A stretch of DNA of 64,000 bases from NCBI GenBank assembly GCA_949294665.1, contig CASFID010000056.1, forward strand, positions 1-64,000, given 5' to 3'. The stretch comes from an uncultured Eubacteriales bacterium (GTDB lineage: Bacteria > Bacillota > Clostridia > Lachnospirales > Lachnospiraceae). The translations under genes and the position numbers were made by a program. Shown here one piece after another: positions 15,982 through 24,624 of this stretch; within the stretch, counting starts at the first letter, position 1, and each line of letters opens with the position of its first letter. A model generated the notes under the pieces. It saw nothing but the letters and a program-made list of their open reading frames with translations. It did no database searches and was not told the origin of the DNA.

Positions 15982-16683
15982 TTATCCGGATCCGCAGCCC
16001 GGGCGCCCGGCGCCAAATCTTTCGGCTGCTTTCTCCCAGTCGACCACACGGAACCAGTCGTCGATATATGCGGCCCGCAGGTTGTAATGCCTGAGATAAT
16101 AGGCGTGTTCCCAGACGTCAATGTTCAGGATGAGCGTCCGGAAATGGACGATCGGAGTGTTCTGGTTAGAGGACGTCACGATCTTGAGGGTTCCGCTGTC
16201 GGAGACGAGCCATGCATAGCCGGAGCCGAAAACCGAAAGAGCGGCGTCTTTAAACTGCGAGTGGAAATTCTCCGGGCTGCCGAACTGCCGTGACATCTCC
16301 CGGAAAAGACGGGACGAAGAGCCGGACAGGGAATGCAAGCCGCATCCATCTGCAGGGATCCCGGAGCAGCCTGCCCGTGGGGCGTCTGTCCTGCGGCACG
16401 CTTTCATGCCATTGAAGTAGAACCGGTGATTATACACTCCTCCTGCATTGTTCCTGAGCGGAGCCTGAAGATGGCAGGGGAGTCTGCGCCATATGACAAG
16501 CAGGTCTTCCAGCGGATATTCCTGCAGAGAAGGATTCTCCTCCAGAAAGACGTTCAGGTTGTCGATGTAAGTCTGGAGGTGACGGTCATGGTGAAGGTGC
16601 ATCGTCTTTTCATCGATAAAAGGCTCGAGTGCGTCATAGGAGTATGGAAGGGGCGTGTTGACAAAAGGATAATAATTGTTCAT
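15982..16683 (-). CDS. sodA: Superoxide dismutase, Fe/Mn family
   Basis: This 233-residue enzyme converts superoxide to peroxide and oxygen. Metal ligands are recognisable: His in MHLHHDRHLQTY, His in YNHRFYF, and Asp and His in DVWEHAYYLRHYNLRAAYID. Two departures are visible: FYF replaces the usual FYW, and the stretch after NHRFYFNGM carries about 20 residues rich in Cys, Arg and Gly (ACRRTDAPRAGCSGIPADGC) where most family members have a short GGG.P loop. It is encoded opposite to its neighbours; GGAG precedes the ATG. Fe or Mn preference cannot be read with confidence. Confidence 0.85.
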   Translation of the reverse strand: MNNYYPFVNTPLPYSYDALEPFIDEKTMHLHHDRHLQTYIDNLNVFLEENPSLQEYPLEDLLVIWRRLPCHLQAPLRNNAGGVYNHRFYFNGMKACRRTDAPRAGCSGIPADGCGLHSLSGSSSRLFREMSRQFGSPENFHSQFKDAALSVFGSGYAWLVSDSGTLKIVTSSNQNTPIVHFRTLILNIDVWEHAYYLRHYNLRAAYIDDWFRVVDWEKAAERFGAGRPGCGSG

Positions 16684-16878
16684 ACAGATCTCCGAAAACG
16701 TGGTTCCTGTTAATATATGAAAGAGGGTGGGATATGTTTCCTGAGGCGCGATTATTTAAACTCTTTTCTGACATGCAAAAGAAATTTGCGCATTTTCCAA
16801 ATGGATTTGCTGGTAATTCCATCGCCTTTCTGATATTCTGAGTACGATCAAAATGACGAAAGAGAGGAGCGGGGGAAT

Positions 16879-17361
16879 ATGCTCGGAGAAAAACTCGTAA
16901 CGCTGAGAAAGAAATACGGATACAGCCAGCAGGAGATCGCGGATATGCTGTCTGTGACACGCCAGACTATATCGAACTGGGAGTGCGGACAGGGTGCTCC
17001 TTCACTTGATAAGGCTGCCGAGCTTGCAGCAATCTATAAAGTAAGTCTGGATGATCTGGCGGGAAACGAGATAGAGATCGCGGCGGGTGAGAAGAAAGAA
17101 AAAAATCTGCATATCCTGAAGAAACTTGTCGGAAAGAAATGCAGCCTGGAGTGTTCGGACTGGGACCTTGTCCTGGTGGACGGGGCGATGGACGATCTGT
17201 CCGGAACAGCAGAAGTAAAAATACTCGATGTGAACGATGAGTGGCTCAAGATCGAGTACGAACGGCGAAAAGAGGGAACAGTATTTCAGAAAGAGACCGT
17301 GATAAAGCTTGTTGATATTTCGATGATCTCAGGTCTGATGGCGGAGGTGACAGAAGAATGA
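16879..17361 (+). CDS. XRE-family regulator with C-terminal Sm-like domain
   Basis: This 160-residue protein has an N-terminal XRE helix-turn-helix (LRKKYGYSQQEIADMLSVTRQTISNWECG, about residues 7-36). From about residue 75 follows a beta-rich domain (LVGKKCSLECSDWD, KILDVNDEWLKIEY, KLVDISMISGL). That domain recurs in the membrane protein encoded next, whose start overlaps by 4 bases. No target operator is evident. Probably a DNA-binding regulator whose C-terminal domain interacts with its neighbour or a ligand. Confidence 0.75.
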   Translation: MLGEKLVTLRKKYGYSQQEIADMLSVTRQTISNWECGQGAPSLDKAAELAAIYKVSLDDLAGNEIEIAAGEKKEKNLHILKKLVGKKCSLECSDWDLVLVDGAMDDLSGTAEVKILDVNDEWLKIEYERRKEGTVFQKETVIKLVDISMISGLMAEVTEE

Positions 17362-17663
17362 TAATATTTTTGCTGTTAGTTATCATAGGTTTACTCATTT
17401 ATCTGATCTGCGAATATAAGAAAGAAAGCAAGCCTGACAGGACACAGATATCATGGAGAAAACTGCTCCCCGGATACATCGGGAAAAACTGTGAGATCGT
17501 GGTAAAAGATCCTCTGGTAAATATCGATGTCATATACAGCGTGAAAGGAATCCTGACAGATGTGGATGATGAGTGGCTGGAGATGGAGTGCATAGTCAAA
17601 AAGAAAAAGGTGTTGAAGATTTTCAGAATCGATAATGTCAGCGGTGTAAAGGAAATCGTGTAG
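17358..17663 (+). CDS. Membrane-anchored partner sharing the regulator's C-terminal domain
   Basis: The product has 101 residues. One N-terminal transmembrane helix (IIFLLLVIIGLLIYLICEY) is followed by a cytoplasmic beta-rich domain (LLPGYIGKNCEIVVKD, GILTDVDDEWLEMEC, FRIDNVSGVKEI). It aligns by eye with the C-terminal domain of the preceding XRE protein, including the shared D-(V/N)-D-DEWL core. The overlapping ATGA with the upstream gene implies coupled synthesis. Possibly a membrane tether or sensor for the regulator; the function is inferred. Confidence 0.6.
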   Translation: MIIFLLLVIIGLLIYLICEYKKESKPDRTQISWRKLLPGYIGKNCEIVVKDPLVNIDVIYSVKGILTDVDDEWLEMECIVKKKKVLKIFRIDNVSGVKEIV

Positions 17664-17716
17664 CACAGCAGTACGATACAGTTATTACAGAAAAGTATTT
17701 TCCGTGCAGGAGATCA

Positions 17717-17758
17717 TAAAAAAGGAGGCATATTTTCCATTTGGAAGTACGCCTCCTT
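17717..17758 (-). terminator. Rho-independent terminator of the MFS gene
   Basis: On the minus strand AAGGAGGC pairs with GCCTCCTT and the stem is followed by a run of Ts (the A run at 17718-17723 on the plus strand). It lies between convergent genes and could also slow rightward transcription. Confidence 0.75.
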
Positions 17759-17826
17759 ACTAAATTAAAGTCCCTTTATTAAAATTAAAGAAATTGAATT
17801 ATTATCAGTGGATTGACTGGGTTACA

Positions 17827-19164
17827 TTATCTGTCGCCTTCCAGTTCCCGGATATGCCGGTCTCTCTGGAAATACAGGCAGACAAATATGCCGGCAAATG
17901 CGATCACAAAGAACAGAAGTGCCGCGCCGGAACCCTTGCCTGCTCCGAAGACAAGGGTAAAAATGCTGTCCGCTGTCTGCGTCTGCATAAATGGCTCAAA
18001 CATACGGTCCACCAGAAATCCGCCAAGCAGATATCCCAAAGGAATCGTGAAAAACTGAAGCGTGTTCCTCGCTGAGTAAACCCTTCCCTGCATTTCCACA
18101 GGAATGCGTGAGCGGAAGAGGGCGTCCATGTTTGTGTTCATGACCGGTATGAACAGCCAGCCCAGAATGGCGCCCAGGCACCATACCGGTGTACTCTGCC
18201 CCAGGGCGAGCAGGAAATTCTCCGTGCTCATGGAAAACAGAAGGGAACGGCAGATCACCTTTCCCCGGTTTTTCGGAGCCGGGAGAAATGTGACGACTGC
18301 ACTTCCAATGATATTTGCCAGACCGGTGCATGTGTTGACAAGCGCCAGCGCAGTCTGACTGCCTCCGCCGCGGGAGAGCAGCATGGCAGGCAGGGCCGCG
18401 TTATAGACAGATGCCACAAGATTGATGGCCGCGAGAAACAGGATCAGATCCAGTATCCCGCGGTTCCTTTTCAAATATTTAAGCCCTGCAAGAGCAGACT
18501 GGAGGACAGATTCCTCCGCCTGGTCATCGCTGGCGGCAATTCCGATCTGTCTGTCAGGAAATTGCCGGCGGGGATCCGGGATCCGGATAAAGAATGCCAG
18601 TGCGGTGAATGCTGTCACAAATGTCAACAGGTCAAAAACAATCACTGCGTAAATCCCGAGAAAGCCGAGCAGTGCCGTGGCAATTACCGGTGAGAGGATG
18701 GTTACCAGGGAATTGGAAAATGTCCGCATCCCGGCAGCTCTCTGGTACTGTGCTTTTGGAGTAAGCAGACTGACTGCTACGTCGGAAGCCGGCTGCTGAA
18801 ATGTATTTCCCAGTCCGTTCAGTGCATTCAGTACGTAGAGATGCCACAATTCAAGCCGTCCGGTGACGAGCAGCGTCAATACAGACAATGTACAGAGTGC
18901 GGCAAAGCTGTCGCATATGAGCATGGTTGCCTTCTTATCCCACCGGTCGCTCAGCGCTCCCGCAAATATACTGAGCAGTACATAGGGAGCGTACGAGCAT
19001 ACAGTTAACAGCGCGGAGGCAAAAGCTGAGCCGTGCTGCTCGTAAGACCAGATGACAAGCGCATAGCTAGTCATGGAACTTCCGAGTGCGGAGAGCCCCT
19101 GTGTTGCCCAGAGAATAAGAAATGTATGTAATCCTTCAAATAGTTTTCTGAATTTTTTTATCAT
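17827..19164 (-). CDS. MFS efflux transporter (MFS_3 / macrolide-efflux type)
   Basis: The product has 445 residues with about 12 transmembrane helices. The start at 19164 is chosen because AAGGAG lies 7 bases upstream; a longer reading from 19209 has no ribosome site. Typical features are the N-terminal WATQGLSALGSSMTSYAL helix, the loop motif AGALSDRWDKKATM after helix 2, and FQQPASDVAVSLL. This resembles MefA/EntS-like exporters of drugs or small metabolites. It is monocistronic with its own terminator; the substrate is unknown. Confidence 0.85.
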   Translation of the reverse strand: MIKKFRKLFEGLHTFLILWATQGLSALGSSMTSYALVIWSYEQHGSAFASALLTVCSYAPYVLLSIFAGALSDRWDKKATMLICDSFAALCTLSVLTLLVTGRLELWHLYVLNALNGLGNTFQQPASDVAVSLLTPKAQYQRAAGMRTFSNSLVTILSPVIATALLGFLGIYAVIVFDLLTFVTAFTALAFFIRIPDPRRQFPDRQIGIAASDDQAEESVLQSALAGLKYLKRNRGILDLILFLAAINLVASVYNAALPAMLLSRGGGSQTALALVNTCTGLANIIGSAVVTFLPAPKNRGKVICRSLLFSMSTENFLLALGQSTPVWCLGAILGWLFIPVMNTNMDALFRSRIPVEMQGRVYSARNTLQFFTIPLGYLLGGFLVDRMFEPFMQTQTADSIFTLVFGAGKGSGAALLFFVIAFAGIFVCLYFQRDRHIRELEGDR

Positions 19165-19658
19165 GACTTTGCTCCTTTTCGTTTCTTTTCTATAGAAATG
19201 AAAGTGCAAAGCCTGAAGCTGTCAGCGGTTTTCAATTATCAGCGCCGCTGCGCTTTCCAGACGGTGCAGGTGTAAGCGGTTCCGTATACTGCGGGAGATC
19301 CCGCCGCCCTGATCTGTGATCTCGCTCCGTGTCAGTCCCGTCCGGGATCAGACTCTGCACGGAGCATGAGCAATGCATAATCTCATGGTAAAAGTACCTT
19401 TCCAGTTTAATATTGCAGGAGTTACATTTTTTCTTCCAGAGAATTTTCGGCACAAATAAGCCTGCTCCCACATTTCTCCTTAAATTTGCGAAATACATTT
19501 TTCTGTACATTGTGAGTGCGTACTTTGCTGCATATAATACTGTTGTCCGGTATTTATCGCTCTATGTCTTCTGGAACTTCCTTTGTCCTTTGAGACGATT
19601 ATCTTTTGATCATGTTTACACAGAGATTTTTCCTGAGGTAATAACATAGGGTTCCTTT
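19165..19658. other. 494-bp AT-rich interval without a convincing gene
   Basis: This interval separates two leftward genes. On the minus strand a 92-codon open stretch (19510-19232) lacks a ribosome site. Another minus frame near 19335-19222 reads ISRSIRNRLHLHRLESAAALI before its stop, faintly like the end of an AraC-type DNA-binding domain. The two frames may be remains of one eroded regulator, but this cannot be shown. The MFS promoter presumably lies near 19165-19230. Confidence 0.3.
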
Positions 19659-20966
19659 CTATTTGCTTTCTTCCTTTAACAGTACCATCTTGTCGTAGTC
19701 CTCGTTTATAACATCAGATGCCCCGTCTATCACTTCGTTTTCTATTGAATGAAATTCTTTATCGAGACAAGAAGCCACGATTCCATTATTTATGAAATAA
19801 GCGCTGATTGTACTAAAGTCCAGCCATCTGCTTTGGGGGATGATGGAGGCTACTTTTTTGGGGGATACACTTTCGGAAATTTTATCTGCATATAAGAGAT
19901 TATTTATTGTTCCGAGAATGTATGGACTATGTGTAGTAATAAATATTTGGTTTCTGCCCTTTCCCCGGGCGAGTGAGATAAATTCCGTAACTAACTTCTG
20001 CGCTTGAGGAAAGAGATGAGATTCGGGTTCTTCAATAATAAAATAAGCTTTTCTGTTATTTAAAAGATAGTAAAACAGAACATTTAATATCCATACTACC
20101 TCCTGCTGTCCCGATGAGGCAAAATTAACTTTAACATACTGATCTTTTGTGACTTGAAGCCGTTCTTCGCCATCTTTATACAAATATTCGCCCTGAAGTA
20201 TGTCGCGCATCAGACTTGTCATTTCATACAGAAGATTTATGTCTAATTTCGTATCTGTCAGCATGATCGCATCTTTAATCATTGCATCTGGATTCTGGGT
20301 GAAAGATTGTTTTAAGCGGAGAATACGTTCCAGATAGCTTTGCGTACAATAGTCCAGATTGCGTTTTTGCGTATCATTCATAAAACTATATATATAGTTT
20401 AACTGACTGCTCAGTAAAGTGATCATGCTTCTTCCTGCCGGTATATATACTACTGCAGCATCCTCACAAAAGATGAGCTCGATTTCATGCATGATCTGAA
20501 CTGTCAGTTCTTCCGTATATTCATGTTGTTCTTTTTGCAAAGCATCCAAACGGCCTAAAAAATCCTGAATATCTTTGCTGCATTCAATCCAAATATAGTT
20601 AGGTATATCTATATTGGATTTTAAAGACATTTTGATAAAAGTGTTTTCAGCATAATAATACTCTAAAGACATTGCTCGATCCATATGCCAGGTTGTTCCG
20701 AAAATCTGGAGAAAATTTGAGCGCATTTCTCTGTAAAAACGATTTTCGATAGACAAAGCTAAAACGTCATCATTATCTTCCATGGACAGCAGATATTGTT
20801 TCATAAACTGGCTGTATAAAATATTGCGGAGATTTTTAAAGAAAAAAACGCTCTTGGCTAAGGTGCTTTTCCCGGCAGCCTGCGGACCGGTGCAAATAAT
20901 AAAATCATTAATATTCAGTTCGCAGTGTTTTATCGGTCCGAGATGATTAATAATGATTTTCTGCAT
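19659..20966 (-). CDS. Lone AAA/ABC-type ATPase (OLD/AAA_21-like)
   Basis: The product has 435 residues. Walker A is GPQAAGKST near residues 27-35, a signature-like stretch is NFASSGQQEVVW, Walker B is YFIIEEPESHLFPQAQK, and the H-loop is ITTHSPYILG. The middle region (about 80-250) is predicted helical. There is no TOPRIM nuclease domain after the ATPase, so it is not a full OLD nuclease. Base composition is clearly more AT-rich than neighbouring genes, consistent with transfer. Similar ATPases occur in phage-defence systems, but no nuclease or toxin partner is adjacent. The ribosome site AAAGGA supports the start. Confidence 0.75.
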   Translation of the reverse strand: MQKIIINHLGPIKHCELNINDFIICTGPQAAGKSTLAKSVFFFKNLRNILYSQFMKQYLLSMEDNDDVLALSIENRFYREMRSNFLQIFGTTWHMDRAMSLEYYYAENTFIKMSLKSNIDIPNYIWIECSKDIQDFLGRLDALQKEQHEYTEELTVQIMHEIELIFCEDAAVVYIPAGRSMITLLSSQLNYIYSFMNDTQKRNLDYCTQSYLERILRLKQSFTQNPDAMIKDAIMLTDTKLDINLLYEMTSLMRDILQGEYLYKDGEERLQVTKDQYVKVNFASSGQQEVVWILNVLFYYLLNNRKAYFIIEEPESHLFPQAQKLVTEFISLARGKGRNQIFITTHSPYILGTINNLLYADKISESVSPKKVASIIPQSRWLDFSTISAYFINNGIVASCLDKEFHSIENEVIDGASDVINEDYDKMVLLKEESK

Positions 20967-21018
20967 TGTTAAGTATCCTTTCCGGCAGAACTAAATCTGT
21001 GTCTTATCATATGCAATT

Positions 21019-21047
21019 ATTATAGCAATCGACCTGTTAAAATACAA
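21019..21047 (-). promoter_or_regulatory. Promoter of the lone ATPase gene
   Basis: On the minus strand TTGTAT and TATAAT are separated by 17 bases, about 50 bases upstream of the ATPase start codon. Confidence 0.6.
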
Positions 21048-21073
21048 TGCAAACATCATTGCTGAGTCAAAGG

Positions 21074-21102
21074 TTGATTCTGAATTTTTGCAGGTGTATG
21101 AT
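21074..21102 (+). promoter_or_regulatory. Promoter of the EndoQ-helicase gene
   Basis: TTGATT and TATGAT are separated by 17 bases, 55 bases before the start codon at 21158. Confidence 0.55.
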
Positions 21103-21157
21103 TGAGATAAATGTTCAGCGCTGACGAACGGTTATTTTACGGCAGAGAGGTGTCATT

Positions 21158-24100
21158 ATGTACATAGGAGATTTACATATTCATTCCAGATATTCCCGGG
21201 CGACGAGCAAAGACTGCGCGCCGGAGCATCTGGACCTGTGGGCGAGGAAGAAAGGAATACATATCGTGGGAACCGGTGATTTTACTCATCCTGCATGGCG
21301 GGAAGAGCTGGAGGAGAAACTGGAGCAGGCGGAGGACGGGCTCTATGTGCTGAAAGACGAATACAGGATCAAAGATGAGGAGATCCCGGGAGAAGTGATC
21401 CCGAGGTTTGTCATAACAGGCGAGATCAGTTCTATTTATAAGAAGAATGGGAAGGTGCATAAAGTCCACAGCCTGATCCTTCTGCCCGGTCTCGATGATG
21501 CGGAGCGGATCTCGGCAAAGCTGGAGCAGATCGGGAATATCCATTCCGACGGCCGTCCGATCCTCGGTGTGGACTGTCACGACCTGCTGGAGATCGTCCT
21601 GGAACTGAGCCCGCAGGCAGTCTATGTGCCGGCCCATATCTGGACGCCACATTTTTCGCTGTTCGGTGCGTTCTCTGGTTTCGATACAGTGGAAGAGTGC
21701 TTTGAGGACCTGACGCCGTACATCCATGCCATGGAGACAGGACTGTCATCAGATCCTCCGATGAACTGGCGTGTCTCAGCGCTTGACCGGTATCAGCTGA
21801 TCTCCAATTCAGACGCCCACTCTCCCGCAAAACTGGGAAGAGAGGCAAATTTATTCGACATTCCTCTGTCCTATGAAGGGCTTGCCCGTGCCATACAGAC
21901 GGGTGAGGGATTATATGGTACGATCGAGTTTTTCCCCGAGGAGGGGAAGTACCATATGGACGGACACCGGAAATGCAATCTCTGCCTGACGCCCTCCGAT
22001 ACGTTGAAATACAATGGAATCTGCCCGGTGTGCGGCAGGAAGATCACGATCGGCGTGTCCCACCGTGTGGAAGAGCTCTCAGACCGGGCAGAAGGATATA
22101 TCCGGGAAAATGCAAAGCCGTTTGAAAGTCTGGTGCCTCTGCCGGAAGTCATCGGAGCTTCTTCCGGACACTCGGCAGCCGGCGTGAAAGTGCAGAGAGA
22201 ATATCAGAAAATGCTCTCCGAGCTGGGACCGGAATTTGATATCCTTAGAAATCTCCCTCTGGAGGATATCCGCAGGGTATCCGGCGCCCGTGTGGCAGAG
22301 GGGATCGAGCGCCTGCGCCGCGGGCAGGTGGAACGGATACCGGGCTTCGACGGGGAATACGGTGTGATCAAACTGTTCAGTGCAGAAGAGCTGAATAATA
22401 CAGAAGGGCAGATGAGTTTCTTTGAGTTTCTCGGAGCGCCGGAAAGCGGAGAGGCAGCGAAAGAAGAGCGGCGAAGTACAGCTAAACAGTATGGCGCGGC
22501 AGAACAGGCAGAAGCCCGGAAGAAACAGCAGAGGAAGCAACAGGAGACGCGGCAGGAACAATCTCAGAATAAGGCGGTACGTCTGAACCCGGAGCAGGAA
22601 TATGCTGTCCGCTGTGCGTCGCCTCATATTGCTGTAAAGGCAGGACCGGGTACGGGAAAGACAAAGACGCTTGTATCCAGGCTCCGCTATCTTATGGAAT
22701 ACAGGAAAGTACGCCCGGCAGAGATCACTGCGGTCACATTTACCAATCAGGCGGCAGTCGGGATGAGGGAGCGCATTGAAAAGGAGACGGGAAAGAAACA
22801 TGCCGGCCGTGCGATGCAGATCGGGACATTTCACGGCGTCTGCCTGGATTTCCTGAAAGAGCAGGGAGAAGAGTTTGCTCTGATGGGAGAAGCACAGCAG
22901 CGTCTCATGGCGGAAGAGGTCGTCTCACAGACAGGGGTGAACGCAAAGCCGGGCAGATTTCTGGAGCAGATATCGCGCAGAAAGTCCGGCATGGATATGG
23001 CTCTTACAGGAGATCTTCCCATTGATGATATTTCCGATGATCCGGCGTGGCAGCAGGCTTTTCAGATTTATGAAGAGAAGAAGAAAGAACTGCATCTGTT
23101 CGACTTTGACGACCTTCTCCTGCGCACGGCGGAGCGCATTGAGAACGGTCTGGTCCATGACGGCTGGGAGAAGAGGTTCCGATATCTTCTGGTCGATGAA
23201 TTTCAGGATATTAACCCTGCCCAGCTGAAATTGGTGAAGTTGTGGAGCCGGGCGGGAAGGGAACTGTTCGTGATCGGAGATCCGGATCAGTCGATCTACG
23301 GTTTCCGGGGAGCGGACAGCGCCTGCTTTGAACGTCTCGGGAAAGAATATGACGATCTTGAGATCATAAGCCTGAAAGAAAATTACCGTTCCGCGCCTCA
23401 GATCCTGAAAGCGGCGTCGGCGGTGATCGGCGCCTCCGAAGCAGGAGAAGATGGGAGGAAAGAGGGAGGAATGCTTCATCCGAACTGTCCGGACGGGGCC
23501 CCTGTTCGGATCGTCCGTGCCGGAAACCCCATGGGCGAGGCGGTATTTATCGCGAAGGAGATCAACCGTATGGCGGGCGGCATGGGCATGATCGAGGCGC
23601 ATCAGACTGCATGGGAGCACCCGGAAAAGCAAGTTCGCAGTTTTGACGAAATCGCGGTTCTCTGCCGCACCCATCATCAGGCGGAACTGGTGGAAAGATG
23701 TCTTCGGACAGAGAGCATTCCTTATGTGATCGCAGGCAGGGAAGATTACCTGGACGAAGAATCCGTGCAGAACAGCCTTTGCTTTTTCCGCATTATAGAA
23801 CAGACGGCGGAATCCGGGAACCTGGCGGATGCAGCCGGCGATATTTCCGGGATGAAGATATGCGCAAAATATTTCTGGAAGCTGGAATGGAGCGGCATGG
23901 CAGAGGAAGTGTTCAGAAATACTCTGCTCAAGTACCGCCCGCTTTATAAAAAGAAAAAGCCTCAGAAATTCCTTGAACAGTGGATGGAAGAGATGAATCT
24001 GGCAGACGATCCTGCCATGCAGAAACTTTTGCAGGCGTCGGTGTTCTATAAGACAATGACGGAATTTCTACTGGCCCTTGAGCTGGGCGTGGAGAGCGAC

Positions 24101-24436
24101 CTGAAGCGCTGCGGCGGTAAAAAATATACTTCCGACGCGGTTGCCGTCATGACTCTGCACGGTTCCAAAGGGCTTGAATTCCCTGTGGCCTTTATCTACG
24201 GAGTGGAGAAAGGTTCGATCCCGCTGGAAAATGAGAAGCATCCGTCGGACAGAGAAGAAGAGTGCCGTTTGTTCTATGTGGGGATGACAAGAGCGAAGGA
24301 AGAACTGATCCTGACAACTTCGGGGGAAGAGTCTGAATTTACCGGCGCCATTCCCGCAGATGTATCTGTTTATGAAAATGAAGAAAAAAAGAAAAAAGAG
24401 CAGGAATGGCAGCAGATGAGTCTGTTTCATATGTGA
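21158..24436 (+). CDS. Endonuclease Q-like PHP domain fused to UvrD/Rep helicase
   Basis: The product has 1092 residues. Residues 1-425 match the EndoQ/TIGR00375 group: PHP metal-site motifs DLHIHSRYSRATSKD, GTGDFTHPAW and SNSDAHSP, then a zinc ribbon (CNLC...CPVCG). EndoQ nicks DNA 5' to deaminated bases or abasic sites. A charged Gln/Lys/Arg linker leads to a UvrD-family helicase (about 480-1090): Walker A AGPGTGKTKTL, VDEFQDINPAQ, GDPDQSIYGFRGAD and YVGMTRAKEEL. QMSFF (418-422) and QMSLF (1086-1090) look like sliding-clamp-binding motifs. The fusion suggests coupled nicking and strand removal in base-damage repair. Cytoplasmic. Confidence 0.88.
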   Translation: MYIGDLHIHSRYSRATSKDCAPEHLDLWARKKGIHIVGTGDFTHPAWREELEEKLEQAEDGLYVLKDEYRIKDEEIPGEVIPRFVITGEISSIYKKNGKVHKVHSLILLPGLDDAERISAKLEQIGNIHSDGRPILGVDCHDLLEIVLELSPQAVYVPAHIWTPHFSLFGAFSGFDTVEECFEDLTPYIHAMETGLSSDPPMNWRVSALDRYQLISNSDAHSPAKLGREANLFDIPLSYEGLARAIQTGEGLYGTIEFFPEEGKYHMDGHRKCNLCLTPSDTLKYNGICPVCGRKITIGVSHRVEELSDRAEGYIRENAKPFESLVPLPEVIGASSGHSAAGVKVQREYQKMLSELGPEFDILRNLPLEDIRRVSGARVAEGIERLRRGQVERIPGFDGEYGVIKLFSAEELNNTEGQMSFFEFLGAPESGEAAKEERRSTAKQYGAAEQAEARKKQQRKQQETRQEQSQNKAVRLNPEQEYAVRCASPHIAVKAGPGTGKTKTLVSRLRYLMEYRKVRPAEITAVTFTNQAAVGMRERIEKETGKKHAGRAMQIGTFHGVCLDFLKEQGEEFALMGEAQQRLMAEEVVSQTGVNAKPGRFLEQISRRKSGMDMALTGDLPIDDISDDPAWQQAFQIYEEKKKELHLFDFDDLLLRTAERIENGLVHDGWEKRFRYLLVDEFQDINPAQLKLVKLWSRAGRELFVIGDPDQSIYGFRGADSACFERLGKEYDDLEIISLKENYRSAPQILKAASAVIGASEAGEDGRKEGGMLHPNCPDGAPVRIVRAGNPMGEAVFIAKEINRMAGGMGMIEAHQTAWEHPEKQVRSFDEIAVLCRTHHQAELVERCLRTESIPYVIAGREDYLDEESVQNSLCFFRIIEQTAESGNLADAAGDISGMKICAKYFWKLEWSGMAEEVFRNTLLKYRPLYKKKKPQKFLEQWMEEMNLADDPAMQKLLQASVFYKTMTEFLLALELGVESDLKRCGGKKYTSDAVAVMTLHGSKGLEFPVAFIYGVEKGSIPLENEKHPSDREEECRLFYVGMTRAKEELILTTSGEESEFTGAIPADVSVYENEEKKKKEQEWQQMSLFHM

Positions 24437-24442
24437 CGACGA

Positions 24443-24473
24443 TCCCGGCAGACGTCAGGAGGATCTGCCGGGA
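24443..24473 (+). terminator. Hairpin after the EndoQ-helicase gene
   Basis: TCCCGGCAGA pairs perfectly with TCTGCCGGGA, 6 bases after the stop codon. There is no T run, so termination may be inefficient or the hairpin may only protect the 3' end. Confidence 0.55.
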
Positions 24474-24514
24474 AACTGTGAGACATTATACGTAACAGTT
24501 CAGCCTTTTACTCA

Positions 24515-24544
24515 TTGACAAGCTGTCGCTCTCTGGACTATAAT
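24515..24544 (+). promoter_or_regulatory. Strong vegetative promoter of cvfB
   Basis: TTGACA and TATAAT match consensus perfectly with an 18-base spacer, 80 bases before the cvfB start. Confidence 0.8.
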
Positions 24545-24624
24545 AGCGGCATTCAGAGGAGAAAGGCGTCCCGTCGTACCGCAAAAACGATGCCGCACCG
24601 GCGGGGAAAAGGAGATGGAACAGT

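Noticed and set aside
15847-16293. Plus-strand frame of 148 codons over the superoxide dismutase gene
   Set aside because: Antisense to SOD, whose metal-ligand motifs are clear.
19232-19510. Minus-strand 92-codon frame upstream of the MFS gene
   Set aside because: No ribosome site and no clear family; kept only as a possible remnant in the interval note.
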